NCBI GenBank assembly: GCA_963281255.1 | Contig: OY725493.1 | Location: 2,107,550 to 2,171,549, forward strand | DNA length: 64,000 nucleotides | Direction: 5' to 3' | Source: Aphrocallistes beatrix | Taxonomy: Eukaryota; Porifera; Hexactinellida; Sceptrulophora; Aphrocallistidae | Shown here: piece by piece, positions 11,501-18,846 of the stretch | How the letters are laid out: every line of letters starts with the position of its first letter | Numbering within the stretch: the first letter of the stretch is position 1 | Position numbers and translations under genes: made by a program | The notes under the pieces: generated by a model | The model's database searches: none | What the model saw: only the letters and a program-made list of their open reading frames with translations | Told to the model about the DNA's origin: nothing

Positions 11501-13174
11501 TATACAATAATTATATAATAATTATATAATAATTATAAAATAATTATATAATAATTATATAATAATTATATAATAATTATACAATAATTATATAATAATT
11601 ATATAATAATTATATAATAATTATATAATAATTATATAATAATTATACAATAATTATATAATAATTATATAATAATTATACAATAATTATATAATAATTA
11701 TATAATAATTATATAATAATTATATAATAATTATATAATAATTATACAATAATTATATAATAATTATATAATAATTATAAAATAATTATATAATAATTAT
11801 ATAATAATTATATAATAATTATATAATAATTATATAATAATTATATAATAATTATATAATAATTATACAATAATTATATAATAATTATATAATAATTATA
11901 AAATAATTATATAATAATTACTATATATTGCTTACTTTTGTTTATATTAGATACATAAAGTAAACAAATGACAAAAATAGGCTAGAGACTAGCTTCCAAC
12001 GGTTGACATGGAGTTTTTAGGGCTGTAGATTTCGAATAACATATTTTCAGATCGATATGATAAATTATTTGTTTACTTTTGTTCATATTAGATACATAAA
12101 GTAAACAAATTACATAAATAGGCTAGAGACTAGCTTCCAACGGTTGACATGGGGTTTTAGGGCTGTAGATTTCGAATATCATATTTTCAGATCGATATGA
12201 GTAATTATTGTTTAACCTTTGTTTACAATATTTATATAAAGGAAAAAATCCCAAAATTTGCTAGATTGAGTATTTCCACGCGCCGGCAGGGCGACTCTGC
12301 GGACACGCATTGTCCGCAAGCCGCGCAGCGCAAGCAAGCGAAGCGCTTGTATTAATTAAAACGCTAGGATTTTTGTTTGTTTGTTCTAAGATCTAAGCGA
12401 AATTTTCACACAATAAAAATGGAAAGCTATTTTTCGCACCTTTTCTATACAAAATATATGACTACACTATCACAATGGAAATCATTCTAAATGACTCTAA
12501 ATGACAAATTCTTTTTTCTTTTTATATTATAGTTACATAAAGTAAACAAATTATAAATATAGGCTAGAGACTAGCTTTCAACGGTTGAAATGGGGTTTTA
12601 GGGCTGTAGATTTCGAATATCGTATTTTGAATTTACTATATGATAAATTATTTGTTTACTTTTGTTAATAATATATACATAAAGTAAACAAATATCAAAC
12701 ATAGGCTAGGGACTAACTTCCAATAGTTGACCAGGGGTTTTTAGTGGTGTTTTACAAATGGTACATAAAGTAAACAAATCTAAAAAAAATCAGATGCTCG
12801 CAAGGCGAATCTGCGAACACAAAGTGTTTGCTAGCCGCACTACACAAGTGCGCGAAGCGGGCTTGTATAAACAAAAGCCTCATTAAACAATGTTCAATAT
12901 TATCAACCTGTTTGAATGGAGACACGACGCCTAGCTTAGAAGGATAGTTACATATATCTCTAAATGGGTACAGAGTGAAGTTAATGAATACATACCTACG
13001 TTTAGCCTTCAAGTTCCAGAGTTTGCTCTCCGAGACGAGCAGTTTCAGTCTACGACAAACTAGGCTGAGTTGGCAAAGAGAGAAGTGGTCTATCTCATCA
13101 AATCGTAGGATAAGCTGCAGCACTTCATTCGGAAGGGAGAGAAGCATTGAAGCAGCTTGATCATTGCAATCCAT
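5504..13174 (-). CDS. FBXO21: FBXO21, F-box protein with SirB1-like and YccV-like domains
   Basis: Six exons can be placed: 13174-12996, 10833-10575, 10503-10132, 9149-8898, 8828-8514 and 5854-5504. All junctions are GT-AG with matching phases, giving 575 residues (human about 628). The F-box lies at residues 11-50 (LPNEVLQLILRF, CRRLKLLVSESKLW). A SirB1/transglutaminase-like region follows (NSYLHNVIRSKKGIYISLSV, LRLVPVSFPGYFVL). The last exon is a YccV/HspQ-like domain (IGLIVRLFVGSVPCFGVIF, MYHLLIDGD, GKYFSHFNESYY). FBXO21 is the substrate receptor of an SCF ubiquitin ligase. Introns are 2162, 71, 982, 69 and 2659 bp. The first contains a minisatellite, tandem repeats and a MITE; the third holds a foldback element; the last holds a complete intronless actin-like gene on the same strand. 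The 71-bp intron (10574-10504) is open in the upstream frame, so the exon before it looks longer than it is. Confidence 0.9.
6421..6440. repeat. (TA)n microsatellite
   Basis: A run of alternating T and A, ten units long, lies in the last FBXO21 intron, downstream of the actin-like gene. Confidence 0.9.
6496..7530 (-). CDS. Divergent actin-like protein, intronless, nested in an FBXO21 intron
   Basis: The 344-residue product aligns with conventional actin from end to end: NWDNMEKIWHQTFYEALRVA, EHPVLLTETPLTPKANREK, YELPDGQV-like YQLPDGQV, NIVLSGGNTLFPG, WIGGATLASLSSF and the C-terminal EYDESGPSIVH. About 31 residues are absent where subdomain 2 should be (after VFPTF, before IKFGIVTNW), which removes the DNase-I loop. 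Nucleotide-site residues are also changed. The first phosphate loop DNGSG is DAGFE. The second, DSGDG, is ESGND. The catalytic glutamine (Q137 in actin, AIQAVLSLY) is arginine (SVRSVLSLY). It lies wholly inside the last FBXO21 intron, on the same strand, with an ATG at 7530 and intact coding. The close match to true actin and the lack of introns suggest an old retrocopy; that is inference. It is probably not a polymerising ATPase. Confidence 0.88.
   Translation of the reverse strand: MSDQNNCAIVIDAGFETKAGFSKDRMPITVFPTFPSPIKFGIVTNWDNMEKIWHQTFYEALRVAPEEHPVLLTETPLTPKANREKTVQVMFETFNIPAIQISVRSVLSLYGSGRTIGMVLESGNDVSHTVPVFQSYALSHAIQRLEYGGVNITDYLSRLLNERGYSHLRTDTVRDIKEKLAYVSPYNHQQKDVEIMAEERHYQLPDGQVIHLDRELTQCTETLFQPSLLSLKADACSREPYPLGGVHQSLNTSITKCDRDLLKHLYGNIVLSGGNTLFPGFCRRLEKELSSLTSTSVRVIAPGERRHLAWIGGATLASLSSFSMKWTLQEYDESGPSIVHTKIY
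9657..10080. mobile_element. Foldback element with C/G tracts, in an FBXO21 intron
   Basis: Two arms of about 120 bp are near-perfect inverted copies (9657-9776 and 9944-10080). Each contains TGAAAAAATGCCCCCACCAT twice, homopolymer runs of seven or eight C or G, and TTAATGGAGTTAGCGTGAAA. The central 170 bp is AT-rich with no coding potential. It is a non-autonomous TIR or foldback transposon in the 982-bp intron 3. The family is not recognised. Confidence 0.75.
10864..11016. mobile_element. Pogo/Tigger-like MITE, family A (complete copy)
   Basis: The termini are CAGTCGACTCCGTTTAAT and its inverted partner ATAAGCGGAGTCGACTG, flanked by TA on both sides. The interior (GGACCGGAATGGCTCTCACA) recurs in the copies at 17.9-18.7 kb. 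Termini of the form CAGTxGACTCCGxTTAA with a TA target are typical of the pogo/Tigger branch of Tc1/mariner. The element is non-coding and lies in FBXO21 intron 1. Confidence 0.8.
11030..11930. repeat. 11-bp AT minisatellite with higher-order pattern
   Basis: About 80 tandem copies of ATAATTATATA run almost without interruption. Two common variants change one base (ATAATTATACA and ATAATTATAAA). The variants do not fall at random: the block C-variant, two plain units, A-variant recurs near 11216, 11338, 11500, 11750 and 11865, with spacing close to multiples of 11 units (121 bp). The unit is nearly palindromic. The array lies in FBXO21 intron 1, directly beside the MITE at 10864-11016. Confidence 0.9.
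11929..12780. repeat. Tandem repeat of about 140 bp, four copies, two pairs
   Basis: The unit begins TTTGTTTACTTTTGTT, contains ACATAAAGTAAACAAAT (able to pair with the start of the unit) and AGGCTAGAGACTAGCTTCCA, and ends near CATATTTTCAGATCGATATGA. Copies begin near 11929, 12068, 12502 and 12651. The second and third are separated by about 290 bp that contain the multi-hairpin repeat at 12262-12360. Everything lies in FBXO21 intron 1. Confidence 0.75.
12262..12360. repeat. Multi-hairpin GC-rich repeat, copy 1
   Basis: GC-rich sequence in an AT-rich intron can form consecutive hairpins: GCGGACACGCATTGTCCGC, then CAAGCAAGCGAAGCGCTTG, ending in TGTATTAAT. Related copies lie at 12785-12875, 30745-30795 and 47745-47835. 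It may be one end of a transposon family; function unknown. Confidence 0.55.
12785..12875. repeat. Multi-hairpin GC-rich repeat, copy 2
   Basis: Contains GCGAACACAAAGTGTTTGC (a hairpin), then CTAGCCGC and GTGCGCGAAGCGGGCTTGTA. The order matches copy 1 although the sequence differs, and several paired positions appear to have changed together. Confidence 0.5.
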
Positions 13175-13298
13175 TTAATCCAACTAAACCTAGCATACAT
13201 TAACACAATACAAGTTTGATGTTAAAGCAGTAGATTATAGACATGACATACATACTAAGACCACGACTGCAGTAGAAAATATTTCCAAGAAATGTCAT

Positions 13299-14030
13299 TC
13301 ACAGAGAAAGTTTGAGTTTAAGTCGTTTAGGAGGTTTAAGGAAAGGGTTATTGTCACCCCCGCTCTCTCCCTCTCCCTTTAATCTGCTAGCTCCATTGGT
13401 CCCGAGGTACTTCTTGGACAGCAGCGCGAGTATATAAGGAGGGTGAGAGGGGGGAGTAGCAGTGAGAAAGAACATGTCCTCACTGGCCTTTCCCTCCCTC
13501 TCCTCCTCCAACACGGAGCAAACCTGCCCCGTGCGAGCAGCGTACCGCACCAGACTCTCAGCTCCCAGTCGGTGCTGCTCAGCCATCTTGTTCCGCTGCT
13601 CCTCGTAACAGGGCGGCTCTTGCGAGCGCACGGAAGTGGAGAGGTAGGTGTGAGGGTCCGGGAAGGGCGGGAGGTGGGAAGGTATGGAGGGGGGCTGCGG
13701 CTGCTTGCTACCCACTGACAGGGGCCTGGGAACCTGAGATTGAGAGTTCGGTTTCAGTGTGCGGGGAGAGTGAGTGCTGGATCGGAATGAGATGAGAGAT
13801 TCGGGATCTGTGCCTAGCTTCCTGAGGACAAGCAGCACGTCCTGAATGGTGGGGTCCGTCCTCCTAGCGTGTTCTGACAGGCTCTTTGCTCCTCTCCCGA
13901 TCTCCTCGATCCGCTGGCGGAGCTGCAGGGCCAGGAGACTGAGGGGGCTGGGGCGGACTCTGTGGAAACCCGAGGAGCTGCAGATAGCAGCGGCAGAGGT
14001 GCAGAGAGCCGTGAAATGAGTGTCTGACAT
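13299..14030 (-). CDS. TAF8: TAF8, TFIID subunit 8
   Basis: The single-exon, 243-residue protein has an N-terminal histone fold (LCTSAAAICSSSGF, IEEIGRGAKSLSEHARRTDP, QDVLLVLRKLG), as in TAF8. The family signature follows: IPSHLPPFPDPHTYLSTSV (human FPDPHTYIKTPTYRE). The C-terminal third is variable and ends in a basic, nuclear-signal-like stretch, NPFLKPPKRLKLKLSL, as in vertebrate TAF8. TAF8 pairs with TAF10 and joins the TFIID core for RNA polymerase II initiation. It is about 65 residues shorter than human TAF8. Its stop codon lies only 124 bp upstream of the FBXO21 start codon, on the same strand. Confidence 0.9.
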   Translation of the reverse strand: MSDTHFTALCTSAAAICSSSGFHRVRPSPLSLLALQLRQRIEEIGRGAKSLSEHARRTDPTIQDVLLVLRKLGTDPESLISFRSSTHSPRTLKPNSQSQVPRPLSVGSKQPQPPSIPSHLPPFPDPHTYLSTSVRSQEPPCYEEQRNKMAEQHRLGAESLVRYAARTGQVCSVLEEEREGKASEDMFFLTATPPSHPPYILALLSKKYLGTNGASRLKGEGESGGDNNPFLKPPKRLKLKLSL

Positions 14031-14589
14031 TCGTACTTTTTAATTAAATTGTAGCTACGAGTGTTTCAATGCGTGTAACTCGAGCACACCGAAACTCTAA
14101 AATGGAACCGGGAGATTTTTAGTTTGCTTCCTATACTATTACAAGTATATAGGATCTATGATCTTATATACTAATAGTACAGTGCAGTTATAAAATAAAT
14201 GTTGGTGTCCGTCCATCCGGCCGTATCCACTCCCCTAGTCACAGAAAATAAAGGCTTGAATTTTTTTGTAATGATGGACATTATACTATAGAGATTTGCA
14301 CCTAACCTTTCGATTTAAAAAATATGCTAAATCCTCATGATTAACCAGCATTATTGTTTTGCCTGACAGAACAGTGCGGCTTGAATGCTTTTGAAATGTT
14401 TATATTACGTGTGGCCTGACAGGAGTCTCGTATTGATAAATATACTGTCAAGTAATTACAAATACTAGTCTCAAGGTAGTTGGCCTGAATAGTCTTGCTG
14501 TCATTATGTGGCCTGTTACAAAATAAAAAAGTTTACGAAACCCTGTTCTAGATGTTAGGTTCAAGTGCCTAATATTCAGGAATTTGATA
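14031..14589. other. Spacer upstream of TAF8
   Basis: AT-rich with no gene seen. Near 14205-14260 there is a short stretch like the repeat at 1.75 kb (GTCCGTCCATCC). Confidence 0.4.
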
Positions 14590-15520
14590 TATTTGTTTTA
14601 AATCGTCAATTGACACATTGCACATGATCAATTGACACATTGCACATGATCAATTGACACATTGCACATGATCAATTGACACATTGCACATGATCAATTG
14701 CACATTGCGGACGATTGGTTGGACTAAGTCCATTGTGCATGATCTATCATCACTTTGCACATAATATGCAAAAATCACTTAAAAATTTCTATATATGCAA
14801 AACTATTCCAAAAAATGTCGGTCGACAGACCGATAGTGCAGCTCCAGGAAGTGATCGAAAGAACATGAAATGTGAGTATCGGAATATATCGGGAAATACT
14901 CATTTTAGGGAAAATCGGAATCTACATATTAAAATGTCCTATATTAACCGTTGAGAACTCGCTTTTAGCTCAAAATAAAACTTTTTTTAAAAGGTGTGAA
15001 AATAGGTATATATCAATATGTTAATAACTCATAAAATATTCATGTTATTACTTTCAAAGCGCGAAAATCGGATCCTACATGGTGAAATACCCTACATTAG
15101 TCGTTGAGATCTTACTTATAACTTTAAACAAAGCTTTGCAGTGGTGGTGTTAAAATAAATACTTATATAAACCGGAAGTGATGAGATTTTGCGAAAAATT
15201 TTTGACAGTGCACATCTACACCATAATGAGATCCTACATGCGAAATTTGGTAAAGATTAGACTGTTAGATTTCGCAGTAGCGCGCGTACGGACATACATA
15301 CAAACATACATACGGACGGACGAGATACTCCGTCCATGCCATAAGGGCATCTCCCTATAGGAGCTGCACTAAAAATTAATGCCGCTAAAACCACCACATT
15401 GCATTTAATTTTTAGCGCAAAAAAAGCCTCCATTCTTCACCATTGGGATTGTATTCCTCCCTAATGTGGCAATTGATCATGCGCAATGTGACGATAGCGA
15501 TGCGCAATGGACTTTTTAAT
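14590..15520. mobile_element. TIR element family C (copy 1), split by another element
   Basis: The right end is GCGCAATGGACTTTTTAAT, as in the copies at 16972-17401 and 25731-26908. The left part has a 22-bp tandem repeat (ACATTGCACATGATCAATTG plus AC, about 4.5 units, 14607-14705). The shared interior (CATCACTTTGCACATAATAT and GCCTCCATTCTTCACCATTG) is present. The copy is interrupted at about 14817-15370 by another element whose ends are AGTGCAGCTCC and GGAGCTGCACT. Neither has a recognisable transposase. Confidence 0.7.
14817..15370. mobile_element. Element D inserted in family C
   Basis: About 540 bp with short inverted ends (AGTGCAGCTCC at 14835 and GGAGCTGCACT ending at 15370), preceded by a small palindrome (TCGGTCGACAGACCGA). 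Its end sequence (ATAAGGGCATCTCCCTATAG and tandem CATACGGACGGACG) recurs in partial form near 1.70-1.80 kb and 33.76 kb. Exact limits are uncertain because of the flanking A runs. Confidence 0.55.
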
Positions 15521-15650
15521 ATATGTTTAAAGTGCAATACTATTGGTAGAAAAGTAGAATAAATAACTTCGTTTATGTTCAGAACATACAATAACTATCG
15601 TCAATATAGTGTAAAATGAAAACTAAAGTGATCCTATATTAGTCTACTTA

Positions 15651-16694
15651 CTATGATTCGAAGTGAACTGCTACCTCTGCTTTCTTTTTCAGAGACTCCT
15701 CACAGGCCTCTGCTAGTATGGTAGCTAGGAGTGTATCACGCTTAGCGGAGAGCATTGACTTAGACCTGTCCAAGTACCATTCCACAAAGTCATCCAACTC
15801 TGCTTGGTACGCGTGTTCGTACCTGGTGGGGAAGGAGTAGTGGCATTTTCCCAGAGTGACTCCCCCTTGGGAGTAGCTCTCCACCGCGTCTTCCTTAGGA
15901 TTCTCGCTCTTCAGCATTCCTTCCTCGCCGAATACCTCCAATCGCTGGTCATATCCGTAGGCAGAGTGTCTGCTGATGTCTATGAGAGCGATCGCTCCGC
16001 TCTTGAACCCTAGCACAATAGCAGCCGTGTCGTCGTCTGGCAGGGCGGCTATCTCGCTGCTCCAGGAGTGCGACTTCACGTAGACAGAGTCGGGCACCTC
16101 TTGCAGGACATAGCATACCAGATCCAGGTCGTGCACCGCGCAGTCATGGTAGATCCTCCCCGATGTCTTGAGGTACTCCATGGAGGGAACAGGGCTGTCT
16201 CTGGAGCAGGTTTTCACCACATACACCCTGCCCACTTGTCCCGCTGCAACTTGTTCCCTTATCCGCCGGAAGCCTGGGTCGTATCTGCGCTGGAATGCAC
16301 AGAAGAGAGGAGTGCTCTTCTCCTCAGCCAGCTGGTAGCACTGCTCCACGCGCTCTAAGCTCTCCGCTAGCGGCTTCTCGCAGAACACCGCCTTGCCCTT
16401 CTCTAGAGCGGACTTGACGTATTGCTCGTGGGAGAAGGTGGGAGTGGTAACAATGACGATGTGTAGCTTATCGTCACCAAGAATGGAGTCGAGCTTGGAT
16501 GGGTGGATAGATCTCACCTGGTCTCCAAGGAACTGTGTTTTGACGAGATTCTCAATCCTCTCAGTTTCAACGTCGACCAGATAGAGCAACTTCATCTTCT
16601 TGTTATTGCCCACTCCCTTGAAGTGGATCATGCCCGCTCTCCCAAGCCCTACAATCGCGACGCCCAGAGGGAGCCCAACTTCTGGTTTGGCCAT
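15651..16694 (-). CDS. Gfo/Idh/MocA oxidoreductase, inositol 2-dehydrogenase-like
   Basis: The 347-residue, single-exon protein has the full family layout. An N-terminal Rossmann fold carries the dinucleotide motif VAIVGLGRAGMIHF (residues 12-25). The conserved lysine lies in AVFCEKPLA, and the pair expected for inositol-type dehydrogenases is in YHDCAVHDLDLVCYVL (Asp and His four residues apart). The second half is the substrate-binding beta-sheet domain. By family it should oxidise a sugar or cyclitol with NAD(P)+. The substrate cannot be fixed from sequence; myo-inositol is the best guess. The gene is GC-rich and has no introns, but its codon and base use resemble neighbouring TPR and SPCA exons, so it is not evidence of recent bacterial transfer. 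Confidence 0.85.
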   Translation of the reverse strand: MAKPEVGLPLGVAIVGLGRAGMIHFKGVGNNKKMKLLYLVDVETERIENLVKTQFLGDQVRSIHPSKLDSILGDDKLHIVIVTTPTFSHEQYVKSALEKGKAVFCEKPLAESLERVEQCYQLAEEKSTPLFCAFQRRYDPGFRRIREQVAAGQVGRVYVVKTCSRDSPVPSMEYLKTSGRIYHDCAVHDLDLVCYVLQEVPDSVYVKSHSWSSEIAALPDDDTAAIVLGFKSGAIALIDISRHSAYGYDQRLEVFGEEGMLKSENPKEDAVESYSQGGVTLGKCHYSFPTRYEHAYQAELDDFVEWYLDRSKSMLSAKRDTLLATILAEACEESLKKKAEVAVHFES

Positions 16695-16971
16695 GAGCTA
16701 GGGTGCAAGAATATGATCTCTACAATTATAATGTGATGAACGGTGCAAAAAGCAGCCGCGATTTTAGTCAGCACCTGAAGGCAAAAATAATTTTCTCAGT
16801 ATACCACAGGGATGATTTGACGATGAACTGAATTCCAAGATAGAAACCGAATACAGTATACACCCTCACTAATCCATTCTTAGGATCCGAGCATTAAAAA
16901 AAGATTGAGAAACCTCGTTACAAAGCAATCATAAGGAAATACGGATACTCGTATCCCATCCATACGTATAT

Positions 16972-17401
16972 AAGTCCATTGCGCATGATCAATTGCACAT
17001 TGCACATGATCAATTGCCACATTAGGGAGGAATACAATCCCAATGGTGAAGAATGGAGGCTTTTAGGTCCGATTGATAGGATCATCTGCTTGGTCCGAGA
17101 CGTTTTAGTTGGAGATTGGATCAAAAATGAGCTGAAATGAGGCTTTTTTGCGATAAAAAATAAATGCAATGTGGTGGTTTAGCGACATTAATTTTTGGAA
17201 TTGTTTTGCATATATAGAAATATTTTAAGTGATTTTTGCATATTATGTGCAAAGTGATGATAGATCATGCACAATGGGTCAATCGATCATGTGCAAAGTG
17301 ACGATTGCGGATGCGCAATGGACTTAGTCCAACCAATCGTCGCAATGTGCAATTGATCATGCGCAAAGTGTCAATTGATCATGCGCAATGGACTTTTTAA
17401 T
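16972..17401. mobile_element. TIR element family C (copy 2, uninterrupted, about 430 bp)
   Basis: Begins TATAAGTCCATTGCGCAT and ends ATGCGCAATGGACTTTTTAA next to TA. It contains GATCAATTG-type repeats, the block CATTGGGATTGTATTCCTCC (in inverse order) and TGCATATTATGTGCAAAG. It is non-coding and is the cleanest copy of the family in the window. Confidence 0.75.
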
Positions 17402-17924
17402 ACCTCATTATCCTTAATATTCTAACATTTGAAATATTATTGTTTATTTCACTTGAATTACTGATAACTTATTTCACTAATCGGAACTAACTCACTAATC
17501 CGAACGATTTTCTGATCATTGATACAGAGCTGTTCGGATTAACAAGGGTGTGCTGTACTAATATATATTTGGTTGAACCGAATATTATTTGGTGAATAAT
17601 TGATATTCTGTATTCGGGTAACTAACCAAATATCAGTGGTAAAATACTGATATCAGGTGCGACAGGTTTCAACCTTGGTACTTGGACACCTATGTATATA
17701 CTACGTATAAATGTTACAACAATCTGTGTAATCAGTCAATTCGCGGAATGCCTAACAATTTCAGGCATTTCAATCAGTCCTTACATGAAATGCGCCTGAG
17801 TGCAGCTCCATTAGAACATGGTCAGGGGTGTGGACATATAAGAAAGCGGGTGGCTGCCTGAATGAACAAGAACAGCCACTTCTTATAAGTTGACGATCTT
17901 CAAAATAGGAAATACATTCGACTC

Positions 17925-18656
17925 CGCTTAATAGGGTCACATCAGTCAGAGTACATTTTTCCCCGATTAAGCGGAGAACCCAATTACAGTGGATGTCGGT
18001 TATAAGAACCATTTATTTGGGAACGGATTCTTTTCTATTCATTACTATTTAAACAGAACCGGTTATAAGAACATCTAATATCGGTTATAAGAACATTCTA
18101 TCAATAATTTCTAGAACTATTAGTAGTCAAGTTCTCATTTTTTCATTCATACACAACCAATTTTGTAATTTCTGACATGTTCTTATAACCGACAAAGATG
18201 TTCTTATAAACGATAAGAGGAACAAATTATGTTCTTATAACCGACAATAGATGTTCTTATAAACGATAAAAAGAACAAAATACAGTCGATTCCGCTTAAT
18301 AGGGCCACTGTTTAATCGGGTCAGCCGCTTAATCGGGCCACTTTTGGCAGGACCGGAATAGCTCTCACACATATAAACTAATACAAAATATTTTCGGTTA
18401 ATAGGATCCTCCGCTTAATCGGGGCAAAATGTCCTCTGACCGATGTGACCCTATTAAGCGGAGTCGACTGTATGTTCTTATAACCGACATATCTGATCTC
18501 TTATGTCGGTTATAAGAACATGTTCTTATAACCGAAATACTGTTATAAGATCATTTTTTTGGTTTCCACTGATCCGAAAATATTTGATATTAGCTTCAAT
18601 GCATGAGAGCTATTCCGGTCCTGCCAAAATTGGCTCTATTAAGCGGAGGCGACTCT
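17925..18656. mobile_element. Nested pogo-like MITEs: family A split by family B, itself split by family A
   Basis: A reversed family-A copy has its ends at 17925-17986 and 18572-18656 (shared blocks CCGCTTAATAGGGTCACATC and GGACCGGAATAGCTCTCA). It is split by element B at 17987-18571 (ends CAGTGGATGTCGGTTATAAG and TTTCCACTG; many GTTATAAGAACAT motifs). B in turn is split at 18283-18470 by a second family-A copy with ends CAGTCGATTCCGCTTAAT and TTAAGCGGAGTCGACTG, flanked by TA. All are non-coding. Confidence 0.75.
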
Positions 18657-18846
18657 ACAATCAAATTGGTATCATTCTCATGGCATGTCATAAGCTAATT
18701 AGTAACAAAATCAGAGCAATTATGGAGAAAACTAAAGACAAAGTAATTAACGTACTAAATGGTAATAATCCAATAAAACAATCCCAATGAGTGTGATGTA
18801 ACGTAGTGTAGAGCTGAGATGAACGTAAGGAATGGTGGTAGAGTGC

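Larger units (their letters stand above)
16695..18846. other. Transposon-filled spacer upstream of the dehydrogenase
   Basis: Apart from the elements at 16972-17401 and 17925-18656, this spacer is plain AT-rich sequence. The region 17402-17924 contains no recognisable gene. Confidence 0.5.

Noticed and set aside
14607-14705. CRISPR-like array (22-bp repeats)
   Set aside because: The repeats are directly adjacent without unique spacers, are part of a transposon family found elsewhere in the window, and the genome is eukaryotic.
15651-16694. Bacterial horizontal transfer of the dehydrogenase
   Set aside because: No introns and a prokaryote-rich family suggest it, but other long host exons here are equally intronless and GC-rich, and similar genes occur in other invertebrates. 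Only a phylogeny could support transfer.
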